DNA of 48,740 nucleotides, taken from NCBI GenBank assembly GCA_964626565.1, contig CAZVFX010000050.1, forward strand, positions 1 to 48,740, read 5' to 3'. This DNA comes from CAZVFX01 sp964626565. GTDB lineage: Bacteria; Myxococcota_A; UBA9042; CAIXZC01. Under the pieces are notes generated by a model. It was not told the origin of the DNA. It did not search any database and was given only the letters and a program-made list of their open reading frames with translations. Numbering within the stretch: the stretch's first letter is position 1; every line of letters begins with the position of its first letter. Below are positions 1-6,812 of the stretch, piece by piece. The position numbers and the translations under genes were made by a program.

Positions 1-33
1 GACTAGTAGAACGGGCAGGATCTTGTCTTTCAT
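1..33 (-). CDS. 5' end of an exported protein, truncated by the window edge
   Basis: Only the first eleven codons lie in the window, reading MKDKILPVLLV on the minus strand. Two Lys residues followed by a hydrophobic run is the usual beginning of a signal peptide or lipoprotein signal, so the product is probably exported. The start is supported by an AGGAGA Shine-Dalgarno sequence about seven bases upstream and by a promoter-like pair further up. The gene diverges from the Cys-repeat protein that begins at 147. Nothing can be said about its function. Confidence 0.6.
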   Translation of the reverse strand, partial: MKDKILPVLLV

Positions 34-53
34 GAATCACTCTCCTGACGCGA

Positions 54-83
54 TTAATAGCAGTGCGCGCCTGTGTAGGTCAA
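54..83 (-). promoter_or_regulatory. Sigma-70-like promoter for the truncated minus-strand gene
   Basis: On the minus strand TTGACC (78-83) and TATTAA (54-59) are separated by 18 bases, followed by an AGGAGA ribosome site and the ATG at 33. The match is good but found by eye only. Confidence 0.45.
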
Positions 84-88
84 TGCCG

Positions 89-117
89 TTGCATTAGGGA
101 AGGCAGAACAGTACCAT
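89..117 (+). promoter_or_regulatory. Possible promoter for the Cys-repeat protein gene
   Basis: TTGCAT (89-94) and TACCAT (112-117) are spaced by 17 bases and lie about 30 bases before the start codon at 147. The -10 box keeps only four consensus bases. It sits back to back with the minus-strand promoter at 54-83. Confidence 0.33.
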
Positions 118-146
118 GTACGGGTTGAAGACAATGAGGGTTGCCC

Positions 147-2984
147 ATGGTCAGGATTCTTTTCCCTGCATTAGTGACTGCCTGCATAGGTATGGCGGGC
201 CTTGCCGGTTTTTCGGGCGCGGCGCATGCTGCGTCGTGCTGCATCCCCCACAGCGGCACCGGCTGCAGCGACGGCAGTGTGCAATCGTGCGTGTGCAACA
301 TGGATCCGTATTGCTGCAACAACAAGTGGGACGGCTTGTGCGCGAGCGAAGCGGACCAGTGCGGGTCCTGCACCGGGGATTGCTGCGCGTCCAACGGCAG
401 CCCGGGTTGCGACGACGAAGGCGTCGAGGTGTGCGTGTGCGACATGGACGGTTTCTGCTGCGACGTGACATGGGATGGCATCTGCGCCAACGAAGCCGCG
501 GATGACTGTGGGGCTGATTGCGGGGGAGGCAACAGTTGCTGCGAAGAACACGACGGCACGGGCTGCAGCAACGGTAGCTGCCAATCCACGGTGTGCAATG
601 TCGATCCCTATTGCTGCGAGACGAAATGGGATGGCATTTGCGCCAGCGAGGCCGAAGATATGTGCCCGGTATGCGGCGGCGGTCCGGTGTGCGGGGACAA
701 TTCGTGCAACGGCTCCGAGAACTGTGACTCGTGCCCCCAGGATTGCGGTAACTGCTGCGGTAACGGTGCGTGCGAGGGCAACTTCGGCGAGGACTGCAAC
801 TCCTGTCCCGAGGATTGCGGCAGTTGCTCCAGCGATGAATCCTGCTGCCTGCCCCACGACTCCACCGGCTGCAAGGACGGGGCTGTGCAGAACTGTGTCT
901 GCAACATGGATCCGTATTGCTGCAACAACAAGTGGGACAGCCTGTGTGCCGCGGAGGCCGATGATTGTGGCTCTTGCAACGGCGACTGCTGCGAATCCAA
1001 CGGTTCTCCCGGCTGTGATGACGAAAGTGTCGAGGTGTGTGTATGTGACATGGACCCGTTCTGCTGCAACAACACCTGGGACGGGCTTTGCGCCAATGAG
1101 GCGTCCAACGATTGCGGCGCCAGTTGCGGCCCGTCGTGCCCCGACGGCCAGTGCAACGGCGGCGAGGACTGTAACTCGTGTCCCGAGGACTGCGGCGGCT
1201 GTTGCGGCAACGGCGCGTGCGAGGCTCAGTTCGGCGAGGATTGCGAGTCATGTCCTGAGGATTGCGGCAACTGTCAGAGTAACGAGTCCTGCTGCCTGCC
1301 CCATGACACCCCCGGGTGTGCTGACGCCGCGGTGCAAAACTGCGTGTGCGCCATGGATGGTTTTTGCTGCAACAATCACTGGGATTCCATCTGCGCCGGC
1401 GAGGCCGATGAATGCGGCTCATGCACAGGTGACTGCTGTGCGTCCAACGGTTCGCCCGGCTGCGATGAAGAGTCGGTGGAAGTGTGCGTGTGCGACCTCG
1501 ACCCGTTCTGCTGCGACGTAACCTGGGACAACCTGTGTGCCGGAGAAGCTGAGGACCCGTGCAATGCGATCTGCTGTTTCCCCGACTGCGCGGACAAGCA
1601 GTGCGGCCCCGACGGCTGTGGCGGTTCGTGCGGTAATTGTCCGCCCGGGTTCTCCTGCAACGGGGCAGGGATGTGCGAGCAGGACTGTGTACCCGATTGC
1701 TGGGGCAAGCAGTGCGGCCCTGACGGTTGCGGCGGGGAGTGCGGAAGTTGTCCGCCCGGGTTCTTCTGCAATGCGGCCGCCATCTGCGAACCGGAGTGTG
1801 TGCCCAACTGCTGGGGCAAACAGTGCGGCGACGACGGGTGTGGCGGAATGTGTGGTAACTGTCCCCCCGGTTTCTTCTGCAACGTCGCAGGGCAGTGCGA
1901 GCCGGTGTGTCAGCCCAACTGTGCCGGCAAGCAGTGTGGGCCCGACGGGTGCAACGGGAGCTGCGGTAATTGCCCTCCTGCCTTCTTCTGCAATGCGGCC
2001 GGAATGTGCGAACAGGTGTGTGAGCCCGATTGCGTGGGCAAGCAGTGCGGTACCGACGGGTGTGACGGCTCCTGTGGCCAGTGCCCGCCCGGGTTCTTGT
2101 GTAACGTCGCGGGGCTGTGCGACCCGATTTGCGAAGCCGATTGCATCGGCAAGCAGTGCGGCGATGATGGCTGCGGCGGCCAGTGTGGAAGCTGTGCTTT
2201 CGGCCAGGTCTGCAACGAGGCCGGACTGTGCTGCGTGCCCAACTGCCTCAACAAGGAGTGCGGGGCCGATGGGTGCGGCGGCGATTGTGGCCAGTGCCAG
2301 CCCGGCCACTTCTGCTCTCCCGGCGGCCTGTGCATTGAGGAAGGAGGCTGCATTCCCGATTGCCTGGGTAAGCAGTGCGGTCCCGACGGCTGCGAAGGCA
2401 TCTGCGGAGAGTGCGGGCCGGGCCAGGGGTGCAACCAGTGGGGCCAGTGCGCCTCGTGTGTCCCTGATTGCGACGGCAAGGAATGTGGTGACAACGGGTG
2501 CGGGGGAAGCTGCGGCGCCTGCGGCTTCGGGTTCGCGTGTAACGATGATGGAGTGTGTGATGAACCCTGTCAGGCTTCCTGTGTGAACAAGGAGTGTGGC
2601 GACAACGGCTGTGGCGAAAGCTGCGGTGAATGTGAAAAGGGAGATGAGTGCAGCGGCGGACTGTGCGTGCCCTACGAAGAGCCCGTGGACCTGGACATTC
2701 AGGGTCAGACCGATGATCTCGAAGAGGAAGACAAGGATGCCGGCTCATCGGATCCGGTCGCCTTTGATGTGACCGGCGATGCCGGCGGCGGGGGCAGCAA
2801 CTCCTGCCCTCCGGGCCAGCGGCTCCGCTATGGCAAGTGCGTCTCTCTCGGTGACGCCGGGTACGAAGACGACAGCAGCGTCTCCGGAGGCTGCGGAGTC
2901 TCTCCCACTACGCCTTCAGCTCCGTGGCTGCTACTCCTGCTACTTGCCCTGGCAGCCCTTCGCCGCCGCCAAATAGCAAACTGA
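147..2984 (+). CDS. Secreted Cys-rich tandem-repeat protein with MYXO-CTERM-like C-terminus (945 aa)
   Basis: The protein starts with a signal peptide (MVRILFPALVTACIGMAGLAG, ending near AHA-AS). ATG at 147 is preferred over the in-frame TTG at 141 because GAGGG lies six bases before it. The N-terminal half has seven units of a ~45-residue module beginning CC, containing DPYCC/DPFCC, a W-D pair and C-x-x-EA, and about ten Cys each. Short blocks of CGNGACE and SCPEDCG type separate some of them. From about residue 470 come ten units of ~37 residues with eight Cys each (C-x3-C-x4-CG-x-DGCGG-x-CG-x-C-x5-C-x5-C). An acidic linker follows, then GGCGVSP, a Leu/Ala hydrophobic stretch and RRRQIAN, resembling a MYXO-CTERM sorting tail. 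This suggests a disulfide-rich surface protein anchored or processed at the C-terminus. The function is unknown; a structural, binding or spore-coat role would be a guess. Confidence 0.88.
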   Translation: MVRILFPALVTACIGMAGLAGFSGAAHAASCCIPHSGTGCSDGSVQSCVCNMDPYCCNNKWDGLCASEADQCGSCTGDCCASNGSPGCDDEGVEVCVCDMDGFCCDVTWDGICANEAADDCGADCGGGNSCCEEHDGTGCSNGSCQSTVCNVDPYCCETKWDGICASEAEDMCPVCGGGPVCGDNSCNGSENCDSCPQDCGNCCGNGACEGNFGEDCNSCPEDCGSCSSDESCCLPHDSTGCKDGAVQNCVCNMDPYCCNNKWDSLCAAEADDCGSCNGDCCESNGSPGCDDESVEVCVCDMDPFCCNNTWDGLCANEASNDCGASCGPSCPDGQCNGGEDCNSCPEDCGGCCGNGACEAQFGEDCESCPEDCGNCQSNESCCLPHDTPGCADAAVQNCVCAMDGFCCNNHWDSICAGEADECGSCTGDCCASNGSPGCDEESVEVCVCDLDPFCCDVTWDNLCAGEAEDPCNAICCFPDCADKQCGPDGCGGSCGNCPPGFSCNGAGMCEQDCVPDCWGKQCGPDGCGGECGSCPPGFFCNAAAICEPECVPNCWGKQCGDDGCGGMCGNCPPGFFCNVAGQCEPVCQPNCAGKQCGPDGCNGSCGNCPPAFFCNAAGMCEQVCEPDCVGKQCGTDGCDGSCGQCPPGFLCNVAGLCDPICEADCIGKQCGDDGCGGQCGSCAFGQVCNEAGLCCVPNCLNKECGADGCGGDCGQCQPGHFCSPGGLCIEEGGCIPDCLGKQCGPDGCEGICGECGPGQGCNQWGQCASCVPDCDGKECGDNGCGGSCGACGFGFACNDDGVCDEPCQASCVNKECGDNGCGESCGECEKGDECSGGLCVPYEEPVDLDIQGQTDDLEEEDKDAGSSDPVAFDVTGDAGGGGSNSCPPGQRLRYGKCVSLGDAGYEDDSSVSGGCGVSPTTPSAPWLLLLLLALAALRRRQIAN

Positions 2985-3025
2985 TAATTGAAAATTGGTA
3001 ATTGCTAATTGAAAATTGCCAATTG
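2984..3025. repeat. Heptamer array, NNAATTG type (6 units)
   Basis: Six consecutive 7-bp units of the form NNAATTG (ATAATTG, AAAATTG, GTAATTG, CTAATTG, AAAATTG, CCAATTG). The first base is the last base of the stop codon of the upstream gene. The array fills almost the whole gap between two convergent genes. It is the reverse-complement orientation of the arrays at 18510 and 48699. Confidence 0.85.
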
Positions 3026-3034
3026 ACTCACTTC

Positions 3035-3598
3035 CTACTGGTTTCTCCACAACATCCACAGCAGCGGGCTGACGTTTACTCCGGCTCCGATCCAGGTGCT
3101 TCTGGGGTCCAGGATAGTCTGCCTGGCTTCCACGTAGAAGCCCAGGTATCCGTCGTACATCAGGTACTCTGCCGCGACGGAGGCGCCGAACGTCTCCACC
3201 ACCTGGTGAGAGGTGCCGTCGCCACAGATTCCGCCCGTCGGTGGCACCGGCTCCCGGGCCATGCGGAACAGCGGACCCGCGGAAAAGGCCAGCCAGCCTC
3301 GCTGAAGCTCTACGGCCGGCCAGAACACGCCGGCGTACAATTCTACGGACATGTCGGTGTAGAACCCGGCCTCAACGGTCCAGGGGAAGAACGCGGTCTG
3401 CAATCCGAACTGCAGCGGAATCTTCACCCCTTCCGAGCAAGTGTTGTCGGACCCCTCCCAGCGGGTCATGACGCCGGCTCCCGCTTTCAGGTTCACTGTC
3501 TTGCGCGGCAACTTCTCAGCCCCGTTGCAAAGCGCCGGACTTAACCACGTCAGGGTGCCGGCAATGAGCAGGATCGTCGACAGATGTCGAGCCCTCAT
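3035..3598 (-). CDS. Small predicted outer-membrane beta-barrel protein (187 aa)
   Basis: From the ATG at 3598, preceded by GGAGGT about eight bases upstream, the product starts MRARHLSTILLIAGTLTWLS and has a signal peptide ending near LCNG-AE. The rest alternates polar and hydrophobic residues with many Gly and aromatics (for example VEAGFYTDMSVELYAGVFW), as in small outer-membrane barrels, and ends in a hydrophobic strand close to the C-terminus. It carries two Cys pairs at most. Longer in-frame starts up to 3697 would overlap the divergent promoter region and are less likely. No specific family is recognised; the barrel assignment is inference from strand pattern and signal peptide. Confidence 0.7.
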   Translation of the reverse strand: MRARHLSTILLIAGTLTWLSPALCNGAEKLPRKTVNLKAGAGVMTRWEGSDNTCSEGVKIPLQFGLQTAFFPWTVEAGFYTDMSVELYAGVFWPAVELQRGWLAFSAGPLFRMAREPVPPTGGICGDGTSHQVVETFGASVAAEYLMYDGYLGFYVEARQTILDPRSTWIGAGVNVSPLLWMLWRNQ

Positions 3599-3619
3599 CA
3601 GGATCCACCTCCGGATGTC

Positions 3620-3648
3620 AACATATCCCGCCCAACCACCGTTGGCAA
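3620..3648 (-). promoter_or_regulatory. Possible promoter for the small barrel gene
   Basis: On the minus strand TTGCCA (3643-3648) and TATGTT (3620-3625) are 17 bases apart and lie just upstream of the GGAGGT ribosome site and the ATG at 3598. Confidence 0.42.
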
Positions 3649-3661
3649 CGCCGAAAGTATT

Positions 3662-3689
3662 TTGCCCCGGGTCCGCGGTGGTGCATAAT
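3662..3689 (+). promoter_or_regulatory. Possible promoter giving a nearly leaderless transcript
   Basis: TTGCCC (3662-3667) and CATAAT (3684-3689) are spaced by 16 bases. The proposed ATG at 3696 lies only six bases after the -10 box, so a transcript from here would start at or next to the start codon. Sequence evidence alone is weak. Confidence 0.28.
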
Positions 3690-3695
3690 GAGGGC

Positions 3696-4448
3696 ATGGT
3701 AGCCCTTGAGCCAGCTTCCGGCCGAGCCTTCGTCCTCTTCGGGCGCTATCCCGAACGGGGCCTTGGCAAGACCCGGCTGGCGCAGGATCTGGGAGAGGAG
3801 GCCACCTACCTGCTCTACCAGGCGCTGCTGGCTGATACCGCAGACAAGATCGCGGCCCTTGAGGAGTGCGACCCGATAGGCGCCCTGGCGTCCATGAAAC
3901 AGTGGGTGGAGCCACCCGGCGATCCGTTGGGAAGGGCGCCTTTCTCCCGCTTCCAGTGGATGAGGCAGGAGGGTGACGACTTTGGCGCCCGCCTGGGTTC
4001 CACCATCGAGCGCACCCTGGCTGCCGGGTACGAGAGCGTTGTGCTGGTGGGCACCGATTCTCCGGAAATGCGGCTGGCGGAAATGCGGGGAGCGTTGGAC
4101 CTGGCGGGCCGCTATGACGTGGTGCTGGGGCCCGCGGAAGATGGCGGCTACTACCTCATCGGCATGCGGCAGTATCATGCCGAACTGTTCGACAGTATCG
4201 ACTGGAGCACCTCGGTGGTGATGGAGCAGACTGTGGCCGCCGCGGAGGCTCTCTCTCTGTCGGTAGCCTCCGTCGACCGTTGCCGCGACGTCGACTTCTT
4301 CGAAGACCTTGTCGCCCTTTTTGAGCGCCGCCGAGTCGCGTGGGACGCGGGCGAGCGCCGTCCGCCCTGCGCAGGCGTGGACGCGTGGTTACGCGGGCAA
4401 CTGCCGGGCCAGGGCGGCTTGCCCCCCGTCGGCAGAATGCTGGCTTGA
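3696..4448 (+). CDS. DUF2064 / TIGR04282-type glycosyltransferase-like protein (250 aa)
   Basis: The protein has the features of the nucleotidyl/glycosyltransferase-like family known as DUF2064 or 'rSAM/selenodomain-associated transferase 1': an N-terminal strand followed by G-x-GKTRL (residues ~28-33), LVGTDSPEM in the middle, and LGPAEDGGYYLIG as the nucleotide/metal binding segment. Length is normal for the family. The substrate is not known for most members. ATG at 3696 gives the expected N-terminus; upstream in-frame codons reaching 3441 overlap the divergent gene's 5' end and are not family-like. It lies 11 bases before a family 2 glycosyltransferase, a pairing often seen for this family, so the two probably act on the same glycan or glycolipid. 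Confidence 0.8.
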   Translation: MVALEPASGRAFVLFGRYPERGLGKTRLAQDLGEEATYLLYQALLADTADKIAALEECDPIGALASMKQWVEPPGDPLGRAPFSRFQWMRQEGDDFGARLGSTIERTLAAGYESVVLVGTDSPEMRLAEMRGALDLAGRYDVVLGPAEDGGYYLIGMRQYHAELFDSIDWSTSVVMEQTVAAAEALSLSVASVDRCRDVDFFEDLVALFERRRVAWDAGERRPPCAGVDAWLRGQLPGQGGLPPVGRMLA

Positions 4449-4459
4449 GCAGGACATTT

Positions 4460-5221
4460 ATGGGAAAAGAAATGACGGGGATATCTGAACGGGTCCGGGA
4501 GGCCCTCAAGCAGACGGTGGCCGTGATCCCGGTGTGGAACGAGGAAGAAGGGATCGGGCCCACCCTGGACGATATTCCCGAGGGGGTAACCGCGCTGGTG
4601 GTGGACAACGGTTCAACCGACCGCTCCATGGAGATCGCCAGGGCCCGAGGGGCGCTGGTTATCGAGGAAGAGAAGAAAGGCTACGGTAACGTGTGTAACG
4701 CGGGCGTTCGGGCCATTCCGCGCCTGATTCCCAACGCCAGGTATGTGGTTTTTGTCGACGGGGACCATGCAGACCACCCCGAAGAATTGCCCGGCATGCT
4801 GGAGTATCTCGTGGACAACCGGGCCGACATTGTTCTGGGATCGCGGGTGCTGGGCAAGAGAGAGAGAGGGGCGTTGCCCATCCAATCCCGCTTCGCCATC
4901 CTCTATTCTCGCTTGCTGTTGTGGCGTCTGTACCGGGTGCGCAGCACCGACCTGGGGCCTTTCCGGGTGATGACGCTTGACACCTACCGCCGGTTCAACA
5001 TGCAGGATGAAAGCTGGGGGTGGACGGTAGAGATGCAAGCGAAGATGGGACGCATGGGTCTGAGGGCCGTAGAGGTGCCTACCAGCTACCGACGGCGTCC
5101 GGGAGAGTCGAAAATCAGTGGTGCGTTGAAGATTGCGGTGAACGCCGGGTTCCTCATCCTGGGAACAGTACTCAAGTGGCGGTTCCTGCCTCTGGACCAC
5201 GGTAAGGAGGCAGGCTCATGA
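4460..5221 (+). CDS. Family 2 glycosyltransferase, DPM1-like (253 aa)
   Basis: A GT-A fold transferase: VAVIPVWNEEEGIG near residue 20, LVVDNGSTDRS, GYGNVCNAG, and the metal-binding DGDHADHPEE around residue 100. LGSRVLGKRERGALP and a late Y-R-R-R-x-GESKISG motif, typical of dolichyl/polyprenyl-phosphate sugar synthases, follow. A hydrophobic stretch (IAVNAGFLILGTVLKW) near the C-terminus may contact the membrane. It likely transfers a sugar from a nucleotide donor to a lipid phosphate carrier; the sugar cannot be read from the sequence. The start at 4460 is preceded by AGGA. Its stop overlaps the next start (ATGA at 5218-5221), so it is translationally coupled to the FadL-type gene. Confidence 0.86.
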   Translation: MGKEMTGISERVREALKQTVAVIPVWNEEEGIGPTLDDIPEGVTALVVDNGSTDRSMEIARARGALVIEEEKKGYGNVCNAGVRAIPRLIPNARYVVFVDGDHADHPEELPGMLEYLVDNRADIVLGSRVLGKRERGALPIQSRFAILYSRLLLWRLYRVRSTDLGPFRVMTLDTYRRFNMQDESWGWTVEMQAKMGRMGLRAVEVPTSYRRRPGESKISGALKIAVNAGFLILGTVLKWRFLPLDHGKEAGS

Positions 5222-6696
5222 GGCTGTTTGCGGCCGCGCTGTTCGTGCTATCTTTTTCGTCTGCTGCGTTAGGCTCCGATCCGGCTGGGCTGGGGAGCAG
5301 GAATGCAGCTCTCGCCGGCTCTGTCTCAACGGTCTGCAATGACGGCAACGCGGCCTGGTACAATCCCGCGGCCCTGGCGGTGGGGAATGCCCCGGCGTTT
5401 ACCCTCTCCTACGCCTGGATGCTTCCTTCCCTGGAGGCCTCGGTGGCCAACTTCGGCAGCCTGGGGCGTATCAACAGCTATCAGGCTGAACAGGACGGAG
5501 AACTCAGCGAACCGCTGACCAGCAAGGCGCTGGACTCAGCCTTTGCCCGCGCCGCGGATCGAGAGGCGCGTTCGGGCCTCGGTATTGCGTTCGTAGTTCC
5601 ACTGCGCTCCCTCTTTCCCAGCCTGCCGGTGGCAGTGTCCCTGGGCGGCAGTTTTCTCCTCCCTGAAGCCGGGGGCAAGCTGGCCGCGTTTGCCAGCCAC
5701 TCACCGGACGAGCCCTTCTTCCCTTCATGGAACCGGCCTTTCGGGCAGGCCCGAATCAACTTCGCCCTCGGGGTGGAACTGTGGAAAGACATAGCATGGT
5801 TGGGCGGCGGGGCCGCAGTGCATTCAAGAGCTGCGGGCCGAGTGGTGACGCTCACTCCCATCGCCGCGTACAGCGATGCCGACCCGGACGGCAACCCGCC
5901 CACTCCAAGCCAGGCGCGCACCACGCAGGAACTGGGAATGGAGGCCACGCCTACCGCCGGACTGCTGGTGAAACCCGCACCCTGGCTCGGCCTGGCGGTG
6001 GTGTACCACGGCGAAGAAGAGACCGCCATTGAGATGGAAATCGAAGCGACCATGGAACTCAATCTGGGACATCCCATGCAGGTGGAGTTGCCGTATGTGC
6101 TGTCGGGCAACTTCGCGTATCAGCCGCACCGGATAGTGGGGGGGCTGTTGTTGAACCCCTTGCCCGAGTTGAAGGTCACTGCCGAAGTGACCATGGCCCT
6201 GTGGGAAGGTTTTGACGACCAGCTTCAGGTGCTCTCTTTCCATGTCGCTGACGAGGCGCTTGACGAGAACGGGACTGTCCACATCGAGGACTTCGGCTCC
6301 AACTTCAGCGTGGCAACCGAGCGCCGGCCCGCGGTGCGCTCAAAGAACACTCTGGAGCCCAGGGCCGGGCTCGAGTACTCCATCGGGAGCCACGTCGACC
6401 TTAGAGTGGGCTACTCATACCGCCCGTCACCGTTGGACGCAGACCAGGAGTACCGCAATCTGCTACTCGACAACTCGTGGCACTCAGTGACTGCCGGGGC
6501 TGGATTTCTGGTGGCCGGAGGCGAGCCGGGCAAAGCCCGAGCCATGCTCAACGCACATTTCCAGGGGATCTTCCTCGAACCGAGATACAACCGGGTAGGC
6601 AAGGCCGACGACGCGGGAGAGGCCTTTGCCCGGGGCCTCGTACTCACCGAAGGCCACATGCTGGGCTTCGGCCTGGAGCTGGCCACGAGTTTCTAA
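5218..6696 (+). CDS. FadL/OMPP1-type outer-membrane channel protein (492 aa)
   Basis: The sequence begins with a signal peptide (MRLFAAALFVLSFSSAALG, cleavage before SDPAG). The mature N-terminus GLGSRNAALAGSVSTVCNDGNAAWYNPAALA is the hallmark plug/NPA region of the FadL/TodX family of long-chain fatty acid and hydrophobic compound channels. The rest has the regular strand pattern and ends in a short hydrophobic strand terminating in Phe, as barrel proteins do. Length is within the family range. It is the last gene of a three-gene unit with two glycosyltransferases, overlapping the previous stop by four bases. It probably takes up hydrophobic molecules; the ligand is unknown. Residues in the middle contain an acidic loop (EEETAIEMEIEATMELN). 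Confidence 0.85.
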   Translation: MRLFAAALFVLSFSSAALGSDPAGLGSRNAALAGSVSTVCNDGNAAWYNPAALAVGNAPAFTLSYAWMLPSLEASVANFGSLGRINSYQAEQDGELSEPLTSKALDSAFARAADREARSGLGIAFVVPLRSLFPSLPVAVSLGGSFLLPEAGGKLAAFASHSPDEPFFPSWNRPFGQARINFALGVELWKDIAWLGGGAAVHSRAAGRVVTLTPIAAYSDADPDGNPPTPSQARTTQELGMEATPTAGLLVKPAPWLGLAVVYHGEEETAIEMEIEATMELNLGHPMQVELPYVLSGNFAYQPHRIVGGLLLNPLPELKVTAEVTMALWEGFDDQLQVLSFHVADEALDENGTVHIEDFGSNFSVATERRPAVRSKNTLEPRAGLEYSIGSHVDLRVGYSYRPSPLDADQEYRNLLLDNSWHSVTAGAGFLVAGGEPGKARAMLNAHFQGIFLEPRYNRVGKADDAGEAFARGLVLTEGHMLGFGLELATSF

Positions 6697-6704
6697 GAAC
6701 GGCG

Positions 6705-6730
6705 GGGTCCAGGGTCAGGGTCCAGGGTCA
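6705..6730. repeat. 13-bp direct repeat
   Basis: GGGTCCAGGGTCA occurs twice head to tail, with a further partial GGGT. It can be read as alternating 7-bp and 6-bp steps and sits directly before the heptamer array at 6740. Confidence 0.8.
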
Positions 6731-6739
6731 GGGTTTGGA

Positions 6740-6803
6740 GGCTTACGGCTAACGGGTTTCAAGCTCATAGACTACAGCTCACAACTCATAGCTCACGGCT
6801 CAC
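6740..6803. repeat. Heptamer array, RGCTCAY/GGCTNAC type (9 units)
   Basis: Nine degenerate 7-bp units (GGCTTAC, GGCTAAC, GGGTTTC, one extra A, AGCTCAT, AGACTAC, AGCTCAC, AACTCAT, AGCTCAC, GGCTCAC) fill the gap between the convergent 3' ends of the FadL-type gene and the repeat lipoprotein gene. Confidence 0.8.
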
Positions 6804-6812
6804 TGCCGCTTC

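Noticed and set aside
141..146. TTG at 141 as start of the Cys-repeat protein
   Set aside because: The GAGGG ribosome site ends directly before it, leaving no spacing; the ATG at 147 is correctly spaced.
3441..3695. Upstream extension of the DUF2064 gene to 3441
   Set aside because: The extension overlaps the divergent barrel gene and its promoter region and is not like the family N-terminus, which begins just after the ATG at 3696.
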